From the NCBI RefSeq assembly GCF_036013745.1, contig NZ_CP107880.1, positions 10,173,419-10,237,418 of the forward strand: DNA of 64,000 nt, read 5' to 3'. Shown piece by piece: positions 18,901 through 27,152 of the stretch. This stretch comes from Streptomyces sp. NBC_00483. GTDB taxonomy: Bacteria > Actinomycetota > Actinomycetes > Streptomycetales > Streptomycetaceae. The position numbers were made by a program, and so were the translations under genes. Each line of letters starts with the position of its first letter. Positions within the stretch are counted from its first letter, which is position 1. The notes beneath the pieces are model-generated. The model made no database searches, had not been told where the DNA came from, and saw only the letters and a list, made by a program, of their open reading frames with translations.

Positions 18901-19051
18901 CGGCCAGCCCCTCGGCCACCGGGACGGGCTCGCCCGGCACCTGCCAGATGCCGATCTCCAGGGGGACGGAGGTGGCGTGGACGGCGGGCCGGATGCGTTC
19001 GTCGAGGACGCGCCGGAGGCGGTGCTGGACGATGTCGCGGTCGGAGTGCAC
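15989..19051 (-). CDS. Alpha-mannosidase, glycoside hydrolase family 38
   Basis: 1020 residues, the normal size of bacterial class II GH38 enzymes, which release alpha-linked mannose from short oligosaccharides inside the cell; no signal peptide is visible. Zinc-binding and catalytic motifs are present: GHAHIDTAWLWPLRE (His and Asp zinc ligands, about residue 270) and the nucleophile region MWLPDTFGYNAAMPQLM (about residue 385). The C-terminal beta-rich domains follow. GTG 19051 is chosen because AAAGGTG lies five bases before it and the earlier in-frame ATG adds unrelated residues. It lies downstream of the sugar ABC operon on the same strand, so imported mannosides are probably trimmed here. 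Control by the ROK repressor at 22595 is inferred. Confidence 0.93.
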   Translation of the reverse strand: MHSDRDIVQHRLRRVLDERIRPAVHATSVPLEIGIWQVPGEPVPVAEGLAAEYRPTEVGAPWGPAWTTNWFKVSGRVPEEWAGRRVEAVVDLGFGTTEPGFSAEGLAYRPDGTAVKALNPRNTWLPVAEQAVGGEEFVCYVEAAANPLVMHSGPEDRTFAITPLGGRAPWLDEEGASNGEPIYRLRRLDLAVFDAEVYDLVHDMEVLDQLMRELPEQSPRRWQILRALSSALDAVDLQDIGGTAAAARAILAPALASQAAAGEHRISAIGHAHIDTAWLWPLRETVRKVARTVSNVTQLMDEYPEFRFVMSQAQQLAWLKEHRPEVYERAQEKAKTGQFVPTGSLWVEPDTNITGGEALARQFIHGKRFYLDEFGVETEDMWLPDTFGYNAAMPQLMKLAGVRWFLTQKISWNTTNKFPHHTFWWEGIDGTRIFSHFPPVDTYNSDLSGAEVAHSVRNFQDKGAANRSLAPFGYGDGGGGPTREMLARAERLADLEGSARVEIEKPGDFFAKALEEYPDAPVWVGELYLEFHRGTLTSQIATKQGNRRSEHLLREAELWAATAALRTGAAYPYEAIDRLWKTVLLHQFHDILPGTSIAWVHREAEETYRQVAAELGELIRSAQEALAGPAAGDGSRVVFNAAPHARSGAAALGTTVRREPVAVTVDPQPQDGGFVLDNGLVRIVIDERGLVTSAYDIEGEREALPPGAVANLLQLHQDFPNQWDAWDLDAFYRNTVTDLTAAESVTAVDGGVRVVRAFGDSRIEQTLALAPGSRRLDVDTVLDWHETEKLLKAAFPLDVRAGHSTAQVPFGHVERPTHTNTSWDAAKFEVCAHRFVHVGERGWGAALVNDSTYGHDVTRDVREDGGTTTTVRLSLARAPRFPDPDTDQGTHRLRYALLIGADVDDAIREGYHLNLPERTVSGSAEVAPLVAIDNPAVVVEAVKLADDRSGDVVVRLYESRGARATALLTPGFRLASATATDLLERPRAADEPACEVTDDGVRLRLRPFQILTVRLAAVRD

Positions 19052-19086
19052 AGAACACCTTTCGAAGAGCGTTGAACAGGACTGCA

Positions 19087-19110
19087 CGGGAGGGAAGTTG
19101 GGACCTCCCG
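19087..19110 (-). terminator. Hairpin between the sugar ABC operon and the GH38 gene
   Basis: CGGGAGG, 10-base loop, CCTCCCG, 12 bases downstream of the last permease stop. It may attenuate rather than fully stop transcription into the GH38 gene. Confidence 0.5.
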
Positions 19111-19121
19111 GGGGTGCGGGC

Positions 19122-20030
19122 TCAGCCCTTGAGGGCGCCGCCGAGGGCGAACCCGCCGCCCAGCTTGCGGGTCAGCAGCAGGTACAGCATCACCACGGGC
19201 AGCGTGTACACGAGGGAGAACGCGGCCAGCTGCCCGTACTGCGTCTGGTCATGGGCACTGAGGAACGTGAACACACTCACCGACGCCGGCAGCTTCTCCG
19301 GCGACAGCAGCAGCACGAACGGCACGAAGAAGTTGCCCCACATGCTGATGAAGGTGAACACGGTGACGACGGTGACACCCGGCCACATCAGCGGCAGCAC
19401 CACACGCCCCAGCGACTGCATGGCGTTCGCGCCGTCGATCCGCGCGGCTTCCTCCAGGACGATGGGCACCCCGTCCATGAAGTTCTTCATCAGCCAGATC
19501 CCGATCGGCAGCGCGGAGGCCGCCAGGAACAGCGTCGTCGCGAACATCGAATCGATCAGCTCGACCTGCACGAACATGCTGTACACGGGGATCATCACGG
19601 CGGTGATGGGCAGCCCGGTGGTGAACAGCACGGTGTACAGGAACGGGCGGCGCAGCCGCGAGCGGTAGCGCGAGAGCGGATACGCGGCCAGGATCGACGT
19701 GACCACGCACAGCAGGGTCGCCCCGCCGCACAGCAGCAGCCCGTTGAGCAGCGGCCGGAACGTCGTCTCGGTGTTCAGGATCGCGTGGAAGTTGTCCAGC
19801 GTCGGCGGCGAGGGAACGCTCAGCTCGAAGCTGGCCGTCGAGCTGAACGACGCGAACACCATCCACACCAGCGGCAGCACGAACAGCAGGCTGATCACCA
19901 GCAGGACAACATTGACGGCGATACGTCCCGGACGGATCCGGCGGCGTGCCGTGCCCGCCGCGGGAGACGGCCGGGCGCCGCCGTCGGCGCGGCCGGCCTC
20001 GGCAGCGGGCAGCAGATCGGTGGTCGCCAT
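19122..20030 (-). CDS. Sugar ABC transporter permease (MalG-like)
   Basis: A 302-residue integral membrane subunit of a carbohydrate importer, with six predicted helices. The cytoplasmic EAA loop that docks the ATPase is visible: VLEEAARIDGANAMQSLGRV followed by VLPLMWPGV. The ATG at 20030 overlaps the upstream permease stop by one base. Together with the MalF-like gene and the binding protein it forms one translationally coupled operon. No ATPase gene is in the operon, as usual for Streptomyces, where a shared MsiK-type ATPase serves many sugar importers. The start excludes the long open frame to 21011, which is a shadow of the neighbour. Confidence 0.93.
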   Translation of the reverse strand: MATTDLLPAAEAGRADGGARPSPAAGTARRRIRPGRIAVNVVLLVISLLFVLPLVWMVFASFSSTASFELSVPSPPTLDNFHAILNTETTFRPLLNGLLLCGGATLLCVVTSILAAYPLSRYRSRLRRPFLYTVLFTTGLPITAVMIPVYSMFVQVELIDSMFATTLFLAASALPIGIWLMKNFMDGVPIVLEEAARIDGANAMQSLGRVVLPLMWPGVTVVTVFTFISMWGNFFVPFVLLLSPEKLPASVSVFTFLSAHDQTQYGQLAAFSLVYTLPVVMLYLLLTRKLGGGFALGGALKG

Positions 20031-20956
20031 CAGTCCTCCTCCACCTTGAGCAGCTTCAGATACACGGCGGAGAACAGCGCGCCCACGACCAGCAGCACCA
20101 GAGCGATCGCGGTGCCGTAGCCGATCATGCTGTTCTGGAACGCCTGCTGGTACATGAACACCGGCAGGGTCTGGCTCTTGTTGCCGGGCCCGCCCCGCGT
20201 CATGGCGTAGATCAGCCCGAAGACCGAGAGCGTCTGCAGGGTGATCAGCATCAGGTTCGTCATGATGGTGCGGCGGATCACCGGCAGCGTCACGTGCCAC
20301 AGCCGGTGCCACACGCCCGCGCCGTCCATCTCGGCGGCCTCGACCAGCTCGCGCGGCACCTCGTTGAGCGCGGCGGAGTACACCATCATCGAGAACGCGG
20401 TGCCGCGCCACACATTGGCGAGACACACCGCGAGGATCGGCAGGGTGTACAGCCAGTTCTGCTGCGGCAGCCCCAGGAAGCCGAGGACGTCGTTGAGCGC
20501 GCCCTGCTTGTAGAAGAACGCGTACATCAGGTACCCGGCGACCACCTCGGGCAGCACCCAGGCGGCGATCACGACACCGTTGGTGAGCGTGCGCAGCGGC
20601 TTGGTGGCCTTCTCCGCCATCACCGCGAGGCTCAGGCCGAGGGTGTTCTGCCCGATGACGGCGGAGCCGACGACGAACACCAGGGTCAGCCACAGCGCGT
20701 TGAGGAAGTTCGGATCGTCGAGCGCCCGCGTGAAGTTGTCCAGGCCGACGAAGTTCGTCTCGGCGGCACCCGTCAGCTGGGCGTCGGTGAACGCGTCGTA
20801 GACGCAGTACAGGATCGGTCCGGCCAGGAACACGGCCAGCAGGACGATCGACGGCAGCAGCGGCATGCCGCGCAGCAGTGAGCGACTCGCGGCGCTGCGG
20901 CCCGCCGCGCGCCCACCGGGGGCGGTGGAACCGGCAGTGGCGACGGCGGATTTCAT
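20030..20956 (-). CDS. Sugar ABC transporter permease (MalF-like)
   Basis: 308 residues, six predicted helices after a positively charged N-terminus. The EAA loop reads LVEAAEMDGAGVWHRLWHVT, and the first helix LPSIVLLAVFLAGPILYCVY. It pairs with the MalG-like gene to form the pore of a carbohydrate importer. Its ATG overlaps the stop of the binding-protein gene (ATGA), so all three proteins are made in step. Substrate is inferred to be mannosyl oligosaccharide from the GH38 and GH130 neighbours; the permease alone does not tell. Confidence 0.93.
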   Translation of the reverse strand: MKSAVATAGSTAPGGRAAGRSAASRSLLRGMPLLPSIVLLAVFLAGPILYCVYDAFTDAQLTGAAETNFVGLDNFTRALDDPNFLNALWLTLVFVVGSAVIGQNTLGLSLAVMAEKATKPLRTLTNGVVIAAWVLPEVVAGYLMYAFFYKQGALNDVLGFLGLPQQNWLYTLPILAVCLANVWRGTAFSMMVYSAALNEVPRELVEAAEMDGAGVWHRLWHVTLPVIRRTIMTNLMLITLQTLSVFGLIYAMTRGGPGNKSQTLPVFMYQQAFQNSMIGYGTAIALVLLVVGALFSAVYLKLLKVEED

Positions 20957-22329
20957 CGGGCGCCCTTGACGGTGGCGTCCGGGCCGACGGCCGTGGCCAG
21001 GTCCTGGTCATAGGTCTTGGCGGCCTCGCCCACCGAGGCCTGCCCGGTGGTCACGGACTCCATGGCCTTGGTGACGGCGTTGGAGACCTGCGGGTACTTC
21101 GGCAGCGCCGGGCGGAAGTGGGTGTACTTCACGAGGTCGGTGAAGAACTTGTTGGTCGGCGTGGCGTTGAGGTACTTCGGGTCGGCGGCCACGTCGGTGC
21201 GCACGGCGGTCGTGGACTCGATGATGTTCCACTTCACCGAGTTGTCCTTGTCCTTGATCGCCTTGGTGAACTGCCAGGCCAGATCGGGGTTCTTGGCCTT
21301 CGACGGAATCGACCAGGCCCACCCGCCCGACATGCTGACCTTGCCGGGCGCCTGGCCGTGTTGAGTCGGCATGGCGGCGGACTTCATCGTCTTCGCCCAG
21401 TCGGGCCACGGGCTCGGGCCGGTCTTCAGCCAGTTGTTGGCCATCCAGGAACCGTCGATGTTGATGGCGAGCTTGCTCTTCGGCAGCAGCTTCGTACCCA
21501 CCTCGGTGCCCGCGTTCGGGCCGAGCGCGGTGGACTTGTCCAGGCCCAGGTCCTCGTCGTAGACGCTGTGCACGAACTTCAGCGCGTCCTGGAAGCCCTG
21601 CGAGCCGACGATCCACTTCTTCTTCTTGGCGTCGTACAGGGAGTCACCGGCAGCATCGGTCCCGTACAGCAGCATCTCGAAGCCCTGCATGGTGGACTGC
21701 TCACCACCGGCCTGACCGGTGTAGAGATTCATCGGAATGACGCCCGGGAGCTTCTTCTTCAACGTGCGCGCGGTGTCGAGCAGCTCCTGCCAACTCTTCG
21801 GCTGCCAGGGCGTCTTGATGCCCGCCTTCTTCAACAGCTTCTGGTTGTACCAGATGCCACGGGTGTCGGTGTCGTCCGGGACGGCGTACGTCTTGCCGTC
21901 GGTGGGGGAGGAGACGGCGTCCTTGGCGGCCTTCGCGAACTTGCTCCAGTCCGACCACTTGGACACGTACTCGTCGAGCGGCTTGAGATAGCCGCTGGCG
22001 ATGTCGGAGTTGATCAGCGCGGTGTCCTCGTAGACCAGGTCGGGCGCGGTCGAGGGTGACCGCATCATCAGCTGGATCTTCGTGTAGTAGTCGTTCTCGG
22101 AGGCCGTGACCGGAACGATCTGGACCTTCTTGCCCGGGTGGGCCTTCTCGAACGACTTCTTCATCGAGGCGAGGAATTTCTGCTGCTTGTGGTCGTTCTG
22201 ATCCAGGTGCTGCCAGTAGACGACCTTGATCGAGTCGCCACCGGCGGAGGATCCGGAACCACCGCAAGCGGTTGCGGACAACGTTGTCGCGATGGTGACC
22301 GCGAGGGCGGCGAAAAGCTTCTTGCGCAA
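20953..22329 (-). CDS. Sugar ABC transporter substrate-binding lipoprotein
   Basis: A 458-residue family 1 solute-binding protein with a lipoprotein signal: MRKK, a hydrophobic core and lipidated Cys at residue 22 (SATACGGSGS). The mature part has the family start IKVVYWQHLDQNDHKQQKFL and the typical central GGEQSTMQGFEMLL and SWMANNWLKTG segments. It is the first gene of the import operon, so the most abundant component. It is divergent from the ROK regulator, with an imperfect palindrome at 22476-22498 in the gap. Ligand is probably a mannose-containing oligosaccharide, judged by the enzymes downstream. Confidence 0.93.
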   Translation of the reverse strand: MRKKLFAALAVTIATTLSATACGGSGSSAGGDSIKVVYWQHLDQNDHKQQKFLASMKKSFEKAHPGKKVQIVPVTASENDYYTKIQLMMRSPSTAPDLVYEDTALINSDIASGYLKPLDEYVSKWSDWSKFAKAAKDAVSSPTDGKTYAVPDDTDTRGIWYNQKLLKKAGIKTPWQPKSWQELLDTARTLKKKLPGVIPMNLYTGQAGGEQSTMQGFEMLLYGTDAAGDSLYDAKKKKWIVGSQGFQDALKFVHSVYDEDLGLDKSTALGPNAGTEVGTKLLPKSKLAINIDGSWMANNWLKTGPSPWPDWAKTMKSAAMPTQHGQAPGKVSMSGGWAWSIPSKAKNPDLAWQFTKAIKDKDNSVKWNIIESTTAVRTDVAADPKYLNATPTNKFFTDLVKYTHFRPALPKYPQVSNAVTKAMESVTTGQASVGEAAKTYDQDLATAVGPDATVKGAR

Positions 22330-22475
22330 GGGGTTCCTCCAGGAGGTGGCGGCTCGGCACCCGAAGACGGGCGCTCAACTGCAGGCGGTACCAGAGGTGT
22401 TGCGATGCACCGGTCGGGTGGCGATGCGGAAGCCACCGACGATGCGGGCGTTGTGCGTGATGCGTTGGCGATTAC

Positions 22476-22498
22476 CTAAATCCAATGGATGGACTAAG
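22476..22498. promoter_or_regulatory. Probable ROK-repressor operator
   Basis: CTAAATCCA-5-TGGACTAAG: 7 of 9 arm positions pair; inside it ATCCAATGGAT is a perfect 11-bp palindrome. AT-rich against the background and located between the divergent binding-protein gene and the ROK gene. Confidence 0.55.
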
Positions 22499-22594
22499 TC
22501 AACGCCTGCTGCATAATCTCGACGCCGAAACCCGGTGCGCCGGCCACGAGTTGGCGGGAGTGCCGGGGCGGACTTGCCCGAAGGGAGGAACGCC

Positions 22595-23836
22595 ATGGCG
22601 CGCAGCGGCACCAACCTGCCCAGGGTCGGCGGCTACAACCAGGCCGTCGTCCTGGCCGCCATCCGCACCAAAGGGCCGGTGAGCCGCGTCGAGTTGGGCC
22701 CACTGACCGGACTCACCAACCAGACGGTGTCCAACGTCGTACGCAGACTGCTCGACGAGGGCCTGATCGCCGAGTCGGGCCACGCACCCTCCAGCGGCGG
22801 CAAACGCCGCACCCTGCTCACCCCGCGAGCCGACGGCGCCTACGCCCTCGGGGTGCACCTCGACCCGGACGCCGCCGTGATCGTCCTCGTGGACCTCGCC
22901 GGATCGATATTGCTCAGCCGCCGCTTCGCACTGCCACGCCCCAGCGATCCCGCCGAGGTGGTCGACCGGGTGGCGCGTGCGGCGCTGCGGCTGCCGGAGC
23001 GCGCCGCGATCGACCGCAGCCGGCTCCTGGGCCTGGGCATCGCGGCGCCGGGCCCCATCGACGCGGAGACGGGCGCGGTCGTGGACCCGCCCAACTTCGA
23101 CGGCTGGCGGCGCGTACCCCTGCTCGACATGTTCGCGCAGACGACGGGCATGCCGGTCGCGATGGACAACGACGCGACGGCCGCGGCGATCGGCGAGCGC
23201 TGGATCGGCGGCGAGAAACGCGCGGACGGCTTCCTCTACCTGTACATGGGCGCGGGGATCGGCGCGGGCGTCATGCTGGGCGGTCATGTGCTGCGCGGTG
23301 ATTCGGGCAACGCGGGCGAGATCGGCCACGCCCAGACCGAGCCGGGTGGCCGCCGCTGCGACTGCGGTAGTGACGGTTGCCTGGGCCCGTACTGCAACCC
23401 CGCCGCGCTGGTCGAGGACCTGTTCACCCGACACGGAGGTACGGCTGCACGCCGGATCGGCCTGAGTGGTGTCCCTGGTGCGGTACGCGCCGACTGGAAG
23501 CTGTTACGGCGCGCGGCGGGCGCGGGGGACGAAGCGGCGCTCGATGTGGTGCGCCTGGCGGGGCGTCGGATGGGGCAGGCGGTGCGAGGGGCGGTGGCGC
23601 TGCTCGACGTGAGCCGGGTGGTACTGGGCGGCGAGGCGCTCGTCGGGGTGGAACAGGTGCTGGGCGAGGAGATCGACAAGGCGATCAATACGACGTCGGT
23701 GGCTCGTGCGTTGGGTGGTGTGGTGGTGGAGCCGAGTCTGATTGGTGAGACAGCGGGGGCAGTAGGGGCGGCGTCGCTTGTGCTGTATGGGCGTTACGCG
23801 CCGGGGTGGGGGATGTTGACAGAGGTGTCGGGGTGA
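22595..23836 (+). CDS. ROK-family transcriptional regulator (contains a TTA codon)
   Basis: 413 residues: an N-terminal winged HTH (GPVSRVELGPLTGLTNQTVS, then NVVRRLLDEGLIAESG), then a ROK sugar-kinase-like domain. Visible are a nucleotide-site-like GLGIAAPGPIDAETGAV, MDNDATAAAIGERWIGG, and the zinc motif CDCGSDGCLGPYCN. ATG 22595 follows a strong AAGGGAGGA site. It is divergent from the mannoside import operon and very likely its repressor, released by a sugar ligand. Codon 304 is TTA (23504-23506), the leucine codon read only by the developmentally controlled bldA tRNA in Streptomyces. This would tie full-length regulator synthesis to development. Confidence 0.92.
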   Translation: MARSGTNLPRVGGYNQAVVLAAIRTKGPVSRVELGPLTGLTNQTVSNVVRRLLDEGLIAESGHAPSSGGKRRTLLTPRADGAYALGVHLDPDAAVIVLVDLAGSILLSRRFALPRPSDPAEVVDRVARAALRLPERAAIDRSRLLGLGIAAPGPIDAETGAVVDPPNFDGWRRVPLLDMFAQTTGMPVAMDNDATAAAIGERWIGGEKRADGFLYLYMGAGIGAGVMLGGHVLRGDSGNAGEIGHAQTEPGGRRCDCGSDGCLGPYCNPAALVEDLFTRHGGTAARRIGLSGVPGAVRADWKLLRRAAGAGDEAALDVVRLAGRRMGQAVRGAVALLDVSRVVLGGEALVGVEQVLGEEIDKAINTTSVARALGGVVVEPSLIGETAGAVGAASLVLYGRYAPGWGMLTEVSG

Positions 23837-23961
23837 GGGGGCGCTTGTACGCGGGGGAGCGGCGCTCCGGCGCGGGATGCCGCCCACGGAACGTCCCTCG
23901 CTGCCACCGGCACCGGCACCGGCGGCGCCCGCCTCGGTCACGGGGATGGCAGTCTGCCTGT

Positions 23962-24010
23962 CACCGGCCGCGACCGCCTGCCTGTCATCGGCCGGCGGTC
24001 GCGGCCGGTG
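23962..24010. terminator. Bidirectional terminator between convergent ROK and DUF3291 genes
   Basis: Perfect 16-bp arms (CACCGGCCGCGACCGC and its complement) with a 17-base loop. The right arm forms the last codons of the DUF3291 gene. A 17-bp direct repeat, CTGCCTGTCA-CGGCCG, with one mismatch, also occurs at 23954 and 23978. Confidence 0.7.
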
Positions 24011-24455
24011 CCGGATAGGGGGCGCGGAAGGTGAACGCCTCGGGCCCCGGACCGTGTTGACGGATCTGCGCGACCCGCTCCATCGCCTCGGCGGCGCTCG
24101 GCCGATGGCCGGCCGGCACCCACCACAGGGCCTGGTATGCCTCGGCCATGCGTTGGAACCACTCGCGGCGGCGGCTCAGCACCCGTAGGTGGTCGCTGTG
24201 GTAGGTGAACGCGCGCAGTGCCTCGACCGACTCCCAGACGGAGCAGTTGATGATGACCATGTCGTCGTCGCTGTCGGGCCGGAGGTCGGTGGCGTCCTCC
24301 CCTTCGTCGCCGACCATGCGCCAGACGAATCCGGGGCTGCCGTCGGCGAGCGCGTTGATCTCGGGGAGCTGTGCGACGAAGTCGGCGAGCTCGGGTCCGG
24401 TCAGCGGGGCGACGAGGCGGCCGATGTTGACCTGTGCGAGGTGGAAGTCGGTCAT
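23985..24455 (-). CDS. DUF3291 family protein (dimeric alpha-beta barrel monooxygenase-like)
   Basis: 156 residues. The start FHLAQVNIGRLVAPLTGPEL and the later INALADGSPGFVWRM, VIINCSVWESVEALRAF and YHSDHLRVLSRRREWF segments are the DUF3291 pattern, a small ferredoxin-like fold related to antibiotic-biosynthesis monooxygenases. Its reaction is unknown. It lies 55 bases downstream of a Cys-containing HTH regulator gene on the same strand and may be its target. The intergenic sequence holds AACA-CTCGCT-TGTT, a possible operator. Confidence 0.8.
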   Translation of the reverse strand: MTDFHLAQVNIGRLVAPLTGPELADFVAQLPEINALADGSPGFVWRMVGDEGEDATDLRPDSDDDMVIINCSVWESVEALRAFTYHSDHLRVLSRRREWFQRMAEAYQALWWVPAGHRPSAAEAMERVAQIRQHGPGPEAFTFRAPYPAPAATAGR

Positions 24456-24510
24456 GGGCTCAGCATGGCCGAGCCCGTTTCTATAGTCAACACTCGCTTG
24501 TTTTAGAAAT

Positions 24511-25170
24511 TCACCCGGATTCGCGAGCGGAATCCTGCTCGGAGTTCCGGCGGAGCGCCACGCAGCAGCCGCCCGGGCGCGGATCCATCGCCGGCGACCA
24601 CGCCGCGGGTGCGAGTCCCTCCAGAAGTGCGAGATTCATCCCGCAAATGAGGGCGGGGAACTCCTCGGCCAACGAGTGGAAGGGGCAGTTGCGCAGCCGC
24701 AACGTCTCCTCGTCCCAATAGGGTTGATAACCGCGCTCGCTCAGCACGTCGACCAGATCGTCGGCGGCCACGTCGGGCTGCGCCGCCCCCGCGGACCGAG
24801 CGGCCTCCTGCAACTCCCGGTCCAGGCCCGCGTTTTCCACGGTCGAGGCGAGCAGATGACTGACGGAATCGTAGGACCGGGGCGGGAGGGACACGGCGTG
24901 CTCGCCCTCCCCGCGCCGGTACACCTTCGCCGGCCGCCCCGCTCCTGGACCGGTGCGCCCGGACAGCCGCCGCGACGACGGGACGAGCAGCCCCGCCTCG
25001 ACCAGCTTGTCCAAGTGGAACGCGGCAAGCGACCGCGAGACACCGACCGCCTCCGCGGCCGCGTCACGTCCTACGTCGTCCGGTTGGGCGGCGACGTAGC
25101 GGTAGAGGCGACGGCGTACGGGGTCGCTCAGCGCGCCCACTGCTGCGAATGCGGAATCGTCATTGGTCAC
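24511..25170 (-). CDS. Winged-HTH regulator with C-terminal cysteines (ArsR/SufR-like)
   Basis: 219 residues. The N-terminal winged helix (ALSDPVRRRLYRYVAAQPDD, then EAVGVSRSLAAFHLDKLVE) is of the ArsR/COG2345 type. The C-terminal domain ends with four cysteines: NCPFHSLAEEF, ICGMN and GGCCVAL, similar in style to iron-sulfur-sensing SufR regulators. A metal or Fe-S cofactor is therefore plausible but not shown. The following gene (DUF3291, 55-base gap) is the likely target. Confidence 0.78.
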   Translation of the reverse strand: MTNDDSAFAAVGALSDPVRRRLYRYVAAQPDDVGRDAAAEAVGVSRSLAAFHLDKLVEAGLLVPSSRRLSGRTGPGAGRPAKVYRRGEGEHAVSLPPRSYDSVSHLLASTVENAGLDRELQEAARSAGAAQPDVAADDLVDVLSERGYQPYWDEETLRLRNCPFHSLAEEFPALICGMNLALLEGLAPAAWSPAMDPRPGGCCVALRRNSEQDSARESG

Positions 25171-25273
25171 GCGTCGAGTCTATGACCAACGAGGGCCCTC
25201 GATAGAGCGCGAGGCGCGAGGCGCGAGGCATGCGGCGCGAGGCGTGCGGCGCGCGGTCGGGTCCGCTGCGTCC

Positions 25274-26872
25274 TCAACACACCGCGAGGCCCGGCACCGG
25301 CTGATCGTTCTTCCCGCCGGTGAGATACACATCGCTGACGAACACCCCGGAGTTGCCGCTGTCGTCATCGGTCTTCGCCCACCACACGTTCGTCCACTCC
25401 CCGTGGGTCTCCCGCTGCGGCCGCTTGGCCTGGCAGTAGAAGTAGTTGGTGCCCGGGCGGATGGTGCCGACGGGGCGGTGCTGGGAGTCGTACGAGGTGG
25501 CGGAGCGCCACACGCGGCAGTTGGACCTGCCGCCGCCGATGTGTGTGCAGGCGGGGGAGGGGGTGGCACTCGCGGAGACGCTGGGAGCGGCGCTCGTGGA
25601 GGCGCTGGGGGTGACGGTCGCGGGAGGCGTTGCCGACGGGGTACCGGACGGCGGGTCGGAAGGCGAATGTGACGGCGGCGTCGGCGACTTGGAGCGATCT
25701 GCGGCGACGGTCCCCGCCGCACTTCCGCTCCCCTCGTCGTCGCCCTGGCTGGTCACGAGGTACGTGGCGCCGGCCCCGACGAGCAGCGCCGCGGCGACCG
25801 CGACGGCGACGGTGCCGCGTCGCCGAGTGTCGCCACGCTGCGCGCTGACGGTCTCCGCGCCGGCCGGTCCGGGGTGTCGCGGTGGAGCGGCCATGGGGGA
25901 TGCCCCGGCGGCGAAGGCATGGGGACCAGGTCTGGGCACCTGCTGCTCTGCCTGTGTCTCTGTCCCTACCTCGGGCCGGCGCAGCCGCATGGTGTCGGGG
26001 GATCGGGGTGGCAGCGGCTCACCCGCGGCCGTGGCTCTCAACAACTGCGCGGCCCGCACGGCGTCGGCCCGCAGCGCCGGATCCTTGTCCAACAGCTCGG
26101 CCAGCGCGGGCGCCAGAGGCCCGGCTCGCCGCGGCTCGGGCAGCGGTTCCGTCACTATCGCCGTGATCGTCGACCACGTGGAGGTCCGCCGGAACGGCGG
26201 CGCACCCTCGACGGCCGAGTACAACGAGGCACCCAGCGCCCACACATCCGTGGCGGGCCCCACGTCGCCGCCGCGAGCCTGCTCGGGCGCGAGGTAGTCC
26301 AGCGAACCCACCAGCTCGCCACTGCGCGTGATCCGTGTGGCGGCGCCATCATCCGGCTCCTGGAGCGCGGCGATCCCGAAGTCGGTGAGCACGACCCGGC
26401 CACCGTGCTCGAGCAGAATGTTGCTGGGCTTGACGTCCCGGTGCCACACCCCGGCCCGGTGCGCGGCCGCGAGCGCGTCCGACACCTCGGCGCCGATACG
26501 AGCCGCCTCCACGGGATCGAGGGGGCCACGCCGCTGCAACAGTCCCTGGAGCGACTCGCCGTCCACCAACTCCATCACGATCACCGGACGGCCCTCGTGC
26601 TCGACGACGTCGTGCACGGCGACCACACCGTGGTGGCGTACCCGCGCGGCCGCCCGCGCCTCGCGCTCCATCCGCAACCGCTGCTCGGTAGGATCAGGCC
26701 CGTCGGCGCCGTCGAACGACCGAAGCTCCTTGACGGCGACCTCGCGCCCCAGCCGCTCGTCGACGGCCCGCCAGACGGTCCCCATCCCGCCACTGCCGAG
26801 CCGCCCGACGACGCGATAACGCCCGGCGATCACCCGTCCGTGCCCCGCGCCGCTCGCACGCTCGTCCCCCAT
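25274..26872 (-). CDS. Membrane-anchored Ser/Thr protein kinase with extracytoplasmic domain
   Basis: 532 residues. The Hanks-type kinase domain (about 15-275) is complete: RLGSGGMGTVWRAVD loop, VAVKEL lysine, WHRDVKPSNILL catalytic loop, LTDFGIAAL, and YLAPEQARG. A proline-rich juxtamembrane segment follows, then one membrane helix (RGTVAVAVAAALLVGAGATY, about 365-385). Outside the membrane there is a long Ser/Thr/Pro linker and a C-terminal domain of about 75 residues with four Cys, resembling a small SH3-like sensor. It lacks PASTA repeats. ATG 26872 is chosen over GTG 26881; GGTGGAG precedes it. Likely autophosphorylating receptor; the ligand is unknown. Confidence 0.92.
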   Translation of the reverse strand: MGDERASGAGHGRVIAGRYRVVGRLGSGGMGTVWRAVDERLGREVAVKELRSFDGADGPDPTEQRLRMEREARAAARVRHHGVVAVHDVVEHEGRPVIVMELVDGESLQGLLQRRGPLDPVEAARIGAEVSDALAAAHRAGVWHRDVKPSNILLEHGGRVVLTDFGIAALQEPDDGAATRITRSGELVGSLDYLAPEQARGGDVGPATDVWALGASLYSAVEGAPPFRRTSTWSTITAIVTEPLPEPRRAGPLAPALAELLDKDPALRADAVRAAQLLRATAAGEPLPPRSPDTMRLRRPEVGTETQAEQQVPRPGPHAFAAGASPMAAPPRHPGPAGAETVSAQRGDTRRRGTVAVAVAAALLVGAGATYLVTSQGDDEGSGSAAGTVAADRSKSPTPPSHSPSDPPSGTPSATPPATVTPSASTSAAPSVSASATPSPACTHIGGGRSNCRVWRSATSYDSQHRPVGTIRPGTNYFYCQAKRPQRETHGEWTNVWWAKTDDDSGNSGVFVSDVYLTGGKNDQPVPGLAVC

Positions 26873-27152
26873 GGCCCGCACTCCACCCGTCTCCTGTCGG
26901 CCCTTCAGGTTCCTGCCGAACCTTGAAGCCTGGGCAATCTCACCACCACCGTAGACACCACGGACCCCGATGAGTACGCCGGCCCGTATCGGCCCCGCGA
27001 TTCAACCAGGAGGATGAGGGGACCGCCTCCGTCGCCTCGGCGGTGGCGGGACGTGGTTGTGGGCCGCTGGGAACGTCAGGGTGACCACTGCCCGTTGGGC
27101 TGCTTGTTCCTTCAGGTCGGTCGGTCAGGACCCGGGGCGCGGGCCACCGGCC
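26873..27152. other. Intergenic region without recognised gene
   Basis: 280 bases between the kinase start and the end of the next minus-strand gene. It must hold the kinase promoter. I see no convincing gene, RNA or terminator. Confidence 0.4.
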
